Assembly (NCBI GenBank): GCA_023159155.1 | Contig: JAJNNX010000029.1 | Coordinates: 547,118-611,117 of the forward strand | DNA length: 64,000 nt | Direction: 5' to 3' | Source: Ustulina deusta | Taxonomy: Eukaryota > Ascomycota > Sordariomycetes > Xylariales > Xylariaceae | Shown: positions 13,741 to 24,278 of the stretch, piece after piece | Layout: every line of letters begins with the position of its first letter | Numbering within the stretch: position 1 is the first letter of the stretch | Position numbers and translations under genes: made by a program | Notes under the pieces: generated by a model | The model's input: the letters and a program-made list of their open reading frames with translations, nothing else | Database searches by the model: none | Told to the model about the DNA's origin: nothing

Positions 13741-15726
13741 ATGTCGTCTACAGTCGAGCTCGGCCGCCAACGCCTCCTGTCAGACATCCACGAGCTCGTC
13801 ACAAAACCCTACCCCAAGATCACGCTTCACCCCCGCGAAGACGATCTCTACAATGCTTGTCTGGTTCTGTACCCTGAAAACTACCCTCCCTTGCACCTGA
13901 GCATTGTTTTCCCACCAATGTACCCCATACACCCTCCTCGTGTCTGTATGAACTCGTCAATCCAGCATCCAAATGTCTATGGCGACTTCATATGTGCCAG
14001 CATCTTGCATCTCGGCGACGAGTACACGCCGGCTTATACCCTCAAGGACATCGCTATCCAACTACTGAGCTTTTTTGACAGCGACAGCTTGGAACAGGAG
14101 GACTGGGATGGAACCAAAGACCTCACCACCTACCAGGAATTAAACAGCTTGTACTTGGCAGATACGTACGAGTGTAGAGAATGCGAATTCGGGATGAAGG
14201 GTAAACCTCGAAAAGCTAGGGCTCGTCCTGCTCCAACCAGTTTTGATGCACGAGTTACTAGAAGTCCTGAGCAATGGCCTACGATCCAGAGTTCTGTTCC
14301 TCGCTCAAACCCGGTACACTCTCACATACCCGGTGACACGGAACGAAGCCGGCAACCAAGCACGAGGAATTCGCAGATGACGTTGGCCAGAAATCGCAAA
14401 AACACCCAAATTGGATTTGATATTAACCAACTCCCCAACGAAATCCTTCTTCTGATCATCGAGAACCTGGACGACTTTGAACACCTGACCAATTTCGCCC
14501 GTGCATGGCCCAGAATTAGTCATATCGTACGAGACTTTGATGTCATTCGGCAGCGGGAGCTGCAGTGCTTCTGTCTGAAGCAAGATTACCAATCGGCAAA
14601 ACTCGGTGTTGGTGTCAGAGTCGACCGAGGACAGATTTCCTCCGAGTTCGATCTGATCTCGGAGGATGCTCATGTACACATGGGTATCGATAGTTCCATC
14701 CATAACATACGATTCCAACATTGGCTTCCTCTGCCAATCTCAAGACGTCACTGGGATAAGGTCGGAAAAGGAGCCCATGGCGCTTTGCGGAAAATTGCGC
14801 CTCGCCTCAGAACGTTGTCGCCATCGGGTATATTGAATGCACATGTTCTCTTCACATTCATGAACGACATTGTTGTTCGACTGAATCAGACAACAGAGAA
14901 AATGGAGACAGAAAGTTCGAGGAAGAGTACGCTTCGCCATGCGTCGGAGAAGGCTATAGAGTCGTACTTCCACCTCTTTCACTTGCTCGTGTGTCTGGCC
15001 ACAGAAGATCACGGTATTGTCCAGCAAGCCAACAAGTTGCTGCGAGACTTCGAGCATGGCAAAAGATCTAAAACAGATTGCCCCAATCTGGGACACCTTC
15101 TCATCGCTCTCTTGATATCAGACGTTCAAGTTACTGACGCGCTTATCAAGTCCATTATAACAGAGGCGATTGTTCGTAATGTTGTCTGGATTCTCGACAA
15201 GAAAGGTGCCGGTATGGCTGAATTGTCGTACATGGAGCGCGATGCTGTGTCTGCTTACCGGCTAGACAACACATTCCAGGGCTCTCGTACCTCGTACCGA
15301 CTTCTTATGTTCTCAGAACTATTTCGCCGTACAGCCCGCCCCTCTCATGAGAAAACCCTAATCCAAGTGCGGGACGAACTCTTCGACCGTCACGGCGGAC
15401 CCCCACGAGATGCGGCCGGTCATCTCGCGGCTGAAGTGCGGCGACTACATACTATTAACGATTTTCCGGCATTTATGAGAGAGATGGGTCTACAAAACGT
15501 CCCCACGTCAATGAGATTCACAAGTGTTCTCAGGGATACTGTCTATGAAAGCATGGCAAGAGGATACTCAAGGTGGGCCGTCACCCAGGTGCAGGCGATG
15601 CGTCTCCGTCTCGAGAAGGACCCTGACATCCAACTAACGAAGGCGGAGCGCATGTCGGCAACACTTGTCGATTATAGACCTACAGGCCATCGTCCATCCT
15701 ACAACTTCTTCCCAAATAAACGGTAG
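13741..15726 (+). CDS. Ubiquitin-conjugating E2-like domain fused to an F-box domain
   Basis: Single exon of 661 aa from the ATG at 13741; an in-frame ATG at 13672 would add 23 residues of no E2 character. Residues 1-130 form a UBC fold: an N-terminal helix, YPENYPPLHLSIVFPPMYPIHPPRV-type strands (in two pieces here), the HPN motif at 76-78 and the catalytic-position Cys85 in GDFICASIL. A CxxC pair (145, 148) follows. Residues 228-267 are an F-box (INQLPNEILLLIIENLDDFE...). The remainder is a long helical region of unknown fold. E2 enzymes carry ubiquitin thioesters; F-box proteins recruit substrates to SCF ligases through Skp1. Finding both in one chain suggests a self-contained adaptor/E2, but that role is inference. 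The HPN-to-Cys loop is a few residues shorter than in classical E2s. Confidence 0.82.
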   Translation: MSSTVELGRQRLLSDIHELVTKPYPKITLHPREDDLYNACLVLYPENYPPLHLSIVFPPMYPIHPPRVCMNSSIQHPNVYGDFICASILHLGDEYTPAYTLKDIAIQLLSFFDSDSLEQEDWDGTKDLTTYQELNSLYLADTYECRECEFGMKGKPRKARARPAPTSFDARVTRSPEQWPTIQSSVPRSNPVHSHIPGDTERSRQPSTRNSQMTLARNRKNTQIGFDINQLPNEILLLIIENLDDFEHLTNFARAWPRISHIVRDFDVIRQRELQCFCLKQDYQSAKLGVGVRVDRGQISSEFDLISEDAHVHMGIDSSIHNIRFQHWLPLPISRRHWDKVGKGAHGALRKIAPRLRTLSPSGILNAHVLFTFMNDIVVRLNQTTEKMETESSRKSTLRHASEKAIESYFHLFHLLVCLATEDHGIVQQANKLLRDFEHGKRSKTDCPNLGHLLIALLISDVQVTDALIKSIITEAIVRNVVWILDKKGAGMAELSYMERDAVSAYRLDNTFQGSRTSYRLLMFSELFRRTARPSHEKTLIQVRDELFDRHGGPPRDAAGHLAAEVRRLHTINDFPAFMREMGLQNVPTSMRFTSVLRDTVYESMARGYSRWAVTQVQAMRLRLEKDPDIQLTKAERMSATLVDYRPTGHRPSYNFFPNKR

Positions 15727-16559
15727 GGACAGTCTAGGAACAGCAAAACTCCCAAAAGAAGACCGGACATGGGGACCGCCACGGTGGTATGGTGCGGTAG
15801 TCAGTCAGGTCGATCGGCCTTTGCAATCGACAGGAGGGTAATTATCACCCTGCAATTGAGCCACACAGGACAGTCGTGTAGCGCTAGTAGCTAGTATTAT
15901 TGAGCTATATTGATAGACCAACACAATATGAAGCAAAAGACGAATGAACAAGAATGGCCTTCCATGCCAATCTACAGGTCCTTGAGTCCAAACACCCGAG
16001 TTCTCTCGTAAATCAAGTATATTTCTGGAGACAACTAATAGTAATTGAACATCAAAATGCATGTGATAGGTCTATTCCGCAAGGGAGAACATCTCTCGAA
16101 TTTTCCAATGATGCCTACGCAAACATATCTCCGAAATCAGAAACCATCAGAAAGCTGACGTAGATACCTTAATGCTACTCTGACCAAGACGTCATGCGGC
16201 TGACGCTTCTCCGCGGTCTCTGGTTGTCAAGAAGTCGCTTCAAGTGTGAGTAAGCTACGCCCTGTGACTTGACTGCTTAGAACTAAACTAGATAGGTACT
16301 GACAGAAAGGATGACTAATGGCAAACACCTGTGCAGCAACCCTGGACGTCGTAGCACAAACAGGTGTATAGAGATACATAGTTTCTATCTGTTGATATTG
16401 TGATATACACATGCCTTTGTACTGAGATGCAAATATATAAGTATTCCGGGAAACGCTCACGCTTCCATTTTATGCCATTCGCATCAATCCCTTCCTTCCC
16501 TTCAAGTCCACAAAAGAACACTATCGTATCATGAAGATAGATAAAGAAAACGCGACAAG
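15727..16559. other. Intergenic, no gene seen
   Basis: Small open frames on both strands without motifs. The last 150 bases before 16560 are probably the leader of the GST-like gene. Confidence 0.45.
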
Positions 16560-17015
16560 ATGTCTCAAATAACGCTATACTACGTCAACGGAGCTTGCTC
16601 CTTGGTCCCGCACATTCTTCTCTGTCAACTCGGCATCCCGTTCAAATCAGTACCGATGAAGTTTCGCCCGGGCGACAACGGCCTGGAGGCCGTAGACGGC
16701 AGTCTCTCCAACGCAGAATACCGCAAGGTCAATAAGGACATGTACCCGGTGGTGAGGGCCAAGGGGATGAAGAACATCGAGTATTCCTATGGTATTATCG
16801 AGAAGAGGCTGAGGGATCGGACTTACGTGGTTGGCGAGCATCTCACGCTGGTGGATTTGTTCGTGTACGTCCTCTGGGGCTGGGGCGGCCGCCTGGCTCA
16901 CATCGAGATGGAGGAAAAGTACCCGGCATATACGAAGCTAGTGCAGCGCGTGGAAGCACTGCATGGTGTTAGGAAAGCTGTGGAGGAAGAGGGTCAACCG
17001 TTACATTTCGAGTGA
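16560..17015 (+). CDS. Glutathione S-transferase-like protein with an internal deletion
   Basis: Encodes 151 aa, against the usual 200-220 for a soluble GST. The N-terminal part (ITLYYVNGACSLVPHILLCQLGIPFKSVPMKF, residues 4-37) is the first beta-alpha-beta of the thioredoxin fold with the usual catalytic Ser region (NGACS). From about residue 80 the chain is the C-terminal helical domain, including YVVGEHLTLVDLFVYVLWGWGGRL, the N-cap/hydrophobic staple region. In between, directly after EYRKVNKD, about 60 residues are missing, including the cis-Pro strand and the glutathione gamma-Glu site. The frame is intact through the joint and no splice sites would restore the missing part. It is probably non-catalytic or a decaying gene. 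Confidence 0.75.
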   Translation: MSQITLYYVNGACSLVPHILLCQLGIPFKSVPMKFRPGDNGLEAVDGSLSNAEYRKVNKDMYPVVRAKGMKNIEYSYGIIEKRLRDRTYVVGEHLTLVDLFVYVLWGWGGRLAHIEMEEKYPAYTKLVQRVEALHGVRKAVEEEGQPLHFE

Positions 17016-19094
17016 TCCGGTCCCTATTGCGACGGTGATAGACCAAATAAAATAACGAGCGCTATGTTGATTGTTGGATGGCTTCTCATCGGTGTAATGT
17101 ATAGGACATAAATCTGTCCGTGAGAAACCTATATCGAGACTGTGGTTTATCAATGATGCGTAAATACAGACCTTAGCGATGGTATGGGACAAGAGACATA
17201 GTCTAGATAGAGTGCCGGTTTCATCTAACTTTGGGGTTCATGGCCAAGTAGATCAGAACAGATATTAGATTAAGAAGCGGATTGTCGCATATCGAAATAG
17301 AGAGAAGCAGCGTTTAACATGGATGCTTTGCTACTCAAGCTGCTATGCGCCCCCTGTTCATATTATAGAGATGTAGTGCCGTGATTCGTGCTTATGGTTT
17401 AGCATCATGTGTGATAGGTGATGGAGTAAGGCAGGTATTACGGTTACCTATCTCAGCAAGCATGCCGACTGTAGGAGAAGAATCAACAGAACTGGGAATG
17501 AGCGATACGGTCTCACTCAAAAGATTTGCCGTGTGGCCCGCAGAACAAAAGGATGTTTTGTCTGTTGTAGCGAAGATCAGAGTAGGTCTAGGATTTTGGT
17601 GGAACACTATGTTCTTACGATATACCTACCCTAACAAGATGGAAGTAAACAAACACATGTCGGGAGACAAGTTTATGTCTAAACATAAAACGTTTACTAC
17701 CAAATTGCGCCGCAACTTCCAGCGGCTCTGACTACATTCTACTTTGGTAGTGTTATAGTATAGTGCTGCAGTTCTGTTCCATAACAGAGAGACTTTATTG
17801 CTTCTCTTGGTCGTGAATTTGCCGCTTCCACTGTGAGGCATTCCCGCACGATATTTAATATTTTGTTATTACTTCTATTCAGATGCATGATGTACGTATC
17901 CAAGGGCTGGTAATTACGGTTCTCTGGATCTTATTGTGAGGCCAGCGGCACAGGCTCCTATTCCATCGGAGCACTCGACGCCAGCAACTAGTGAGCTTTG
18001 AGTTTATGTGGATTTAATTTGGAAAACTAACCTCACTATTTGGGGTGCTAAAAATATAAATATGAGAGAATCCTGAGGCTAATACGACTTCGCAGCCTAC
18101 GTAGCGGCACATGCAAAATACTTTGATCGTGACGTCTTGAACGAAGCGAACTGGAACAAAATTGCTAAAAACTTAGGCAACGTTAAAAATTACAATCTCG
18201 GGTCATTACGATTACCCGTACGGATTATCAAAGTGATCGAGAGCGGCTGAGGGCTCACGTAGGATGCTTATGGCGTAAAGCAGACCCTTCTAATATGAGC
18301 TGACTCATTGCTTAGGAAAAGGCCCTCAGCTGTTCAAAGCTCTAAGAATCAAATATGTTATGTCTCGCTTAATATATGTGGTGGATGAATCCTATTTGAA
18401 CGTCTACAGTTTTTATACATGAGCGCAGGGCCAGTGTTCTAAATTCTTTAGGACTCTAGTTGAATTCATGAATATTCCGGTTCCTCTCGCTAAAACTATA
18501 ATTCTTATAACGTTGACTAATCTACATGATGTAGGTGAGGTAGAGTAGTGGGTTAAGTAGGTGATGGCTGCGAAAGGGGTCACATACCCACTTTGTGGCT
18601 AAATCCATCGGGTGTATAGTCAACACCATCAATCTAGCCAGTCTCCCCGTATTAAAAACATCATCATTATCCTTTTCAGATAATTAATTGCGTTGAATTC
18701 GAATGCCGTCTATTATGATTATCTAGTAACCAATTGATAAGTCTAGTAATTGTACTGGGAACTGTAGGTTTAGCCTATCTACTTGTATAAGGGCAAGGTA
18801 AATACCTGCTCAATTATCCCTGTATTTCTAAGCCTGCTCATAATTATTGTCCATTTGAGTAGGGTCACGTACAAAAGTATAATCGAGACTATAGATGGGT
18901 AGGTATAAATGTCATAGAAATAAAGAAATCCTCAAAGTTATGCGACGATACAAATATACGCGTCAGATGCTAACTTTATGCACACTGCCCATATTCTATA
19001 GAGCCCCAAAAACACAATGGAACCTATCCTATCTTAACCTCTGCCCGCAGATACAAGATGAAGTACATTTTATGAGATATATCTACATGGCATT
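17016..19094. other. Gene-free stretch of moderate AT content
   Basis: No gene is supported. A 116-codon plus-strand frame at 17381-17731 has no recognisable family. Positions 17850-18900 have few open frames and raised AT content and may hold an old, unrecognisable repeat. Confidence 0.4.
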
Positions 19095-20441
19095 TCAGTG
19101 TGGCATTAATAGCTGATCCATTAGCTGAATGGCAGCTGATTGCTGGGCTTCGATTTTCGACTCCTTGATGACTTGCCAATGGTATTTAAAGCGAGGGCCC
19201 ATAAGATAAGGATCAAGACCAACTTCTTGATCTTTACCAATGGTTACCAGACCGCATTGAATGGTATGACGAGCTGCCTCTTCGGCTCTGGGTCTGCAAA
19301 CATGGTCAAATGCCTGCAAAGCGGCCGGGATTGCCGCCCTCGATGATACTCGGCCGAGGAGCATGCTCAAGATATAGGCCTCTTCCAATCCAATGAGAGC
19401 ATTCACTCCATGCAATAGAACCACGGAATGAGCTGCATCGTCTATCAGAGCTGCATTCCTCGTGACATAAGTCCGCGCTGGCTTATGCTGCATATAGTTA
19501 ATCCCAGCTATTTGAACTGTATATAGACTTTTTATTAACTAGAGGTGCACTGTATTAGCGTTCGACTAGTCAAACGAGAGGACGCAACACCCTTATTTAC
19601 TCACATTTACCATGCCACGGCAAACCTGTAGTGGGATGCTTGCGAAAACTGCTCCAAACTCTTCCGGCGTTAGTATACTTGCCCAGCCCTCCGACGTCTG
19701 CCCGTTGTTAACGGCATAGGCAGTGATATGGACGTCTTTCTCAGCACCCATGAAGTCATGTTGCAGGAAAGTCCCGTCGCCGAGCCACGATGTTTGACAA
19801 GGTCTATTCGGGTCGAGAAATTCGGGCCCCATGGCATCTAATGCCTTTTTATAGGGAACTTTGATCGGAAGTCTCCAAACCCCTGTGTGCTGTGGCCGCG
19901 AAGCCGGATCATCGGGTCCTAGGACAAATTCTCGAGTAATACCATGGACACCATCCGCACCCACAACAATATCGTACTTCCTCTGTGCCCCGCCCACAAA
20001 GTTTAGAATCACGCCGCCCCCAGGCGACATCTCGGTAATGGAGGATATGCGCGAGTTGGCGTGAATCATACGTGGCGGTGTCCCTCTTAGCAGCTCGTCT
20101 AAAAGCTTCTGAGGGTCAACCATCTTCTCTCTGTAGTCCTGCATCGTCGGAGAGTCAACGATCTGCCCTGCGTACGGACCAGAAGCGATTCTGAATTCAG
20201 TGGCGGTGTAAACCGCCTCTGCTCGACTGAGACAGTCGTCTAAGGAAGGGTCCAATTTGAGCAGAATTTCTTCAGCTGCAGACGTTAAAGTAATAACATG
20301 GCTTTCTTCCTTGAATGAAGGTCGTGATTCGTATATGTCGGCAGCAATGTGCGAGTGTCTTAGTAGTCCTCTTAATAGAGCTGCTGCCCCTATGCCCCCG
20401 CCGACGATTGCGATGCGGATTGTCGAATGCGGGCCGCTCAT
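19095..20441 (-). CDS. FAD-dependent monooxygenase (salicylate hydroxylase-like), two exons
   Basis: Exon 1 is 20441-19605 and exon 2 is 19538-19095. The 66-nt intron has GTGAGT and CTCTAG ends and a CTAAT branch-like site. The join continues GMVN|LIKSLYT and gives 426 aa, a normal length for the family. Seen: the N-terminal Rossmann FAD motif IAIVGGGIGAAALLRG (about 10-25), the DG motif VVGADGVHGITREF, and the third FAD motif in exon 2. That last motif, normally GDAAH, reads LIDDAAHSVVLLHGVNALIGLEEA, with the Gly replaced by Asp and a diverged QGAG loop. Family members hydroxylate aromatic rings using NAD(P)H and O2; the substrate here is unknown. The altered motif may weaken FAD binding, so the gene may be diverging. 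No cluster partner lies beside it. Confidence 0.82.
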
Positions 20442-21800
20442 GGTGATGACGTATCTCGTAAAAGCTGAATCAAATTTGGATAAGAGAGTGGAAACTTGAT
20501 GGGTTTGAAAATGTAACCTGATCGTGCTATGGCTGCTGGAATTTAAACTGAGACTTAAGGGAGCGGTTCAGCTCCAACTTAAGTAATTTCTCTGTTTGCA
20601 CTGGTCGAACGTAAAGGCTGCTGGTCATAATTCACAGTCTGCGCAAACTGGGCGGACTTGTTCATGGCTTGTGAGCGATCTAGAGACTCATACGACCACG
20701 TATCAGTGTTGCCAGGGGGCTAGGCCTTCGGTCTCGTAAGGGCTATAAAAATATAACAACTGTGCGGTCAGTCTCCCTCAGATTTAGATAGCCACTTTTG
20801 ACAGCCGCAAATAGGAACTTATCAGCTTAGCAATCATTTGTGATATAGTTCCTAATTGGACGGCATGTCGGGATCGGGAAAATATTTTATAAAGCTGTTC
20901 TCAACAGGGTTGGATCTGTACTGTGGGATCGTGGGTAGATCGCTTGCGTATCGCGAGAGTGATGAACGGCGATGTTTTGGTACTGGACCCTACTAGCGCT
21001 CAGGTAACGTTGAATGACGTGAAGCCTTTGGAACTCGGTTGTCAAATCCTGGACCGCCGAGCTGTCAGAAGTGTTAAGTGGGCAGATAATCGAGAACAAG
21101 TTCGGATCCTATAGCGCTAGCATGTGTCGGTCGCTCTCTTTTTCTCGCCGTGGTCAGTATGCTGAGCTAATGTGCAGAGTAGTCGCATGGGAGCTCCGCA
21201 TGGAGGCAGCGTATAATCCCAACAGCGTGCGGGAAGATCTCAGTATGCATGTACTGTAGGTAGGGATATGCTGGGTTGTCGGGATGTTACCTACCTAATT
21301 ACTAATAATAGCCATATACCTCATACCAAGTCGTTTGCCAAGGATAGGGACCAGAACTACCTAACCCACCCTGTAACAACAATATAGGCCAATTGATGGT
21401 CAAGGTAGGGAGGGTGTTGTAAGGGTGCTTATAAAACGGACCTTTCTTGGGAAAAAACGAGACTCGCTTCAAATCTAATAAGTAATGTAGTGCAACTGCA
21501 GAAAAGCAACCCCTCATTGGTATGGATATTAACCGATGCTCGCTTGCTACATTACATGCGCCTGGTGGATCAAAAGCCCGAGCTAGACGGCTAGTGTAGT
21601 TCAGCTAGAATTAGAAATTTGTGCCACAGAATTGCGGATGATGCCGGTAGAGGCCTGTAATACAAATAAAATATCATATGAGCATGGCTCAATCCTCCTG
21701 ACAGCCATGTCGGCATCCGGAAAGGCGACTGAGATATTTAGCATAAGAAGAAGCTAGGTTTTGTTTATTCTTCACGATTAGACGGACTTAAATCCTCAAG

Positions 21801-21838
21801 TATCCCCGAGCCCGATATAGAACGGGGTTCGGGGATAT
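21801..21838. repeat. Imperfect inverted repeat (hairpin)
   Basis: The left arm TATCCCCGAGCCCG and right arm CGGGGTTCGGGGATA face each other across about 8 nt and differ by one base and one bulge. No gene end lies nearby, so a terminator role is unlikely. It may be a remnant of a repeat terminus. Confidence 0.6.
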
Positions 21839-22167
21839 TGCAACCTCCACATCAAGATTCCCCTTCGTCTTTAAAATTAGCAAAAATGAAGGCATCGCGA
21901 ACTAGTCCCGCGTGGATTACTGAAGTAAAGATATGTTGGAGAAAGTCCCTGAAATGACCGAGAGCATAATTGCAAAAGCGATTTCCCTGTGTGATTACAA
22001 CGATCGTTTCCAGAATTATAGACTGTAACTAATACATGAATGCAGCTCTCTGCGAGATGTTTAAGGATATGCAGCGGTAACTTCTTATTCTAGATACGCC
22101 CTTATCGCGGCATATGTTAATGGTGTATAAGCCTTCCCGCGTATCCTGCAGAGCAATACAAATTAAT

Positions 22168-22195
22168 TCCGCCCAATAATTATTAATAATGGGCG
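22168..22195. repeat. Inverted repeat CCGCCCA / TGGGCGG
   Basis: Seven-base GC arms flank a 14-nt AT core (ATAATTATTAATAA) that is itself nearly palindromic. It stands out in an AT-rich gene-free region. Function is unknown. Confidence 0.6.
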
Positions 22196-24278
22196 GGATC
22201 TTTTGGCGAAGGATTCTACTAGCGCATTATTTTCTGCACACCCCCGAGGTAACAAATGATTTAAACAAATGCATCTGTGCAGTATATAATTATTAAGAGA
22301 TCTTTATTTTTTCCTGCTTTTTCCTTTTAGTTTACCTCCCCCCCCTTTTTTTTTTTTGTTCTTTTACTTTGTTATAAGGAATCACATTTAAATAATTCAT
22401 ATTATTAAACATAATTCACATAAAATCTGCTGTGAGAGGTAATCTAAGCATGTTTATTATACTTGCCATAGGTGGGATTAGTTATATGTTATGTTTAAAA
22501 TTGATTTTAATGCACACATAGGATGAGTGAGGTTAGTTGGATGAGACGGTTGAGGCTTCATTAATCTTCTGCACTGGCATGGTAACGTATCATTCTAAAA
22601 ACTGCGGTTGGTCACGGGGTGTTTCTCACTGCCTTAGGATCCCGCCTTAATCCCTATTTATTTATAACATTAGTTCCTTTAATTCAATCACATTATTAAA
22701 GACCACCTGTTAGAACTGTCCAGGGTTACCGCGCAGAAACTAATAATTATTGATGACATACCTATAACTTTATCATAGATATACTGACAGAATCTCCACC
22801 TAGGACACAAGTTTTTTATTAATAACTTACATTTTGGAAAGCATTGGGCTGCTTGTGGTACAGAAGGTATACGCCATGGAATCAGGACTAGGTCTTTAAT
22901 ATAGGAGATATTTAATATCTTGGGCTCCAGTAGTCAGCTATTCAGCCCTCGTTCCGGACCAAAACATATTGACAGCCTCACTAACCACTAATACCAGATA
23001 ATTAGTTGTGTATGTAGATCTAGTATTCCCGTATTAATTCTTGGTGCTTCTAAGAGGTCATATGGACCTTTGGCACCTTGGAAAATAATTTAAAATTCGA
23101 GTACAATCTCCAAGCCCTAGTTTTAGCCCTTGCTCTACTTCTCGTTACATGATTATGACCTTTCCCATTCATATATTTGATGTACTATTCCCCAAGCGCA
23201 GGGCGCATTTTTACGGATAAAAAAATAGGGCGTTAGAAGCTGGGATGGGGCTGTGATGGCTCCCACCCTCCGGCCACAACGCACAACGGTCTAACCTAGA
23301 TAACAGCAAATAAGTTATCTCTGTAGTTATACCCATTCTACCCGTTAAAATATCTATGTTGGGAGACTATATTCAATGATGCAAGTTACACAATTAATCT
23401 AGTCCAACGAAGGCACCACAGGCAAGGCAACTAGGTTCATCGAGCTCAACCAACTGTGTAGGAAACTAGCTGGACCCTACAGACTTAGTAGCACCCAAAG
23501 CCTATTGGGACACTAGACGTTGTTCGTGCCCGACCCAAGATATTCTTAGGGAAGTTGATATTCATGGAGACGTGGGGCGAGCGAAACTACCCGCTTGACA
23601 GATGTAAACCCTGCATCTATAAGCATACAGTTTCTCGGAGCTCTTCTCTGCGGAGAGAATTTTCAAAGTCTTGAGGGTATTGATCTAGTATTGTTCACAT
23701 GCAGGGTTGGTCGAAGCCAATACTAATGCTGATGAACATTGTGGAGATGGTTGGTTCAAGCAATGGTCCTGATGTTCATGATGATATATTGTTGTCCCTC
23801 GTGGATGCCGCATGTTCCTATAACTCGGCGCTATTGGGCTCGACAGCCCGATTATGCACCAAAAGAGTAAGAAGCTAGTTAGAACTAACCTAGATAGGTA
23901 GTTACGTGTAAAACGGATATGAAAAAAAAAAGCACTACTAGAAGATAAATATGCGGTTTAAAACGGTTCATCATTAGCCAATAGGCGTATAGTGGCAAAA
24001 CGGTTTTGTCCGATCACGGACGGCATTGAAAGTTTGGTAATGAATGCGACAGAGTGACCATCATCTCCATTATATTTAAAGTGGTCGAAGCAAACATACC
24101 CAAACTATATACCACCCGCTCTCACCGTGTTTGACATCTGGGCCGGTAAAAACACCGAAGGCTGAAAGCAAAACTAAGCGCCTCAAAGAAACGCATCGGC
24201 TTGGCACATCTGCTCCCTCCATAACCCCTCCAGTTCGCCAATTACCCACGCAGCGAAAAGAAAAAGGACAACTGCAGG

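Larger units (their letters stand above)
20442..24278. other. Long gene-free stretch between the monooxygenase and SAICAR synthetase
   Basis: No gene is supported over 3.8 kb. Positions 21520-24070 lack even short open frames with an ATG, and the composition is AT-rich but not as extreme as the telomeric blocks. Two hairpin-forming inverted repeats lie at 21801-21838 and 22168-22195. Pyrimidine tracts (C10/T11) lie at 22336-22356. The interval may be an old degraded repeat. Confidence 0.45.
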
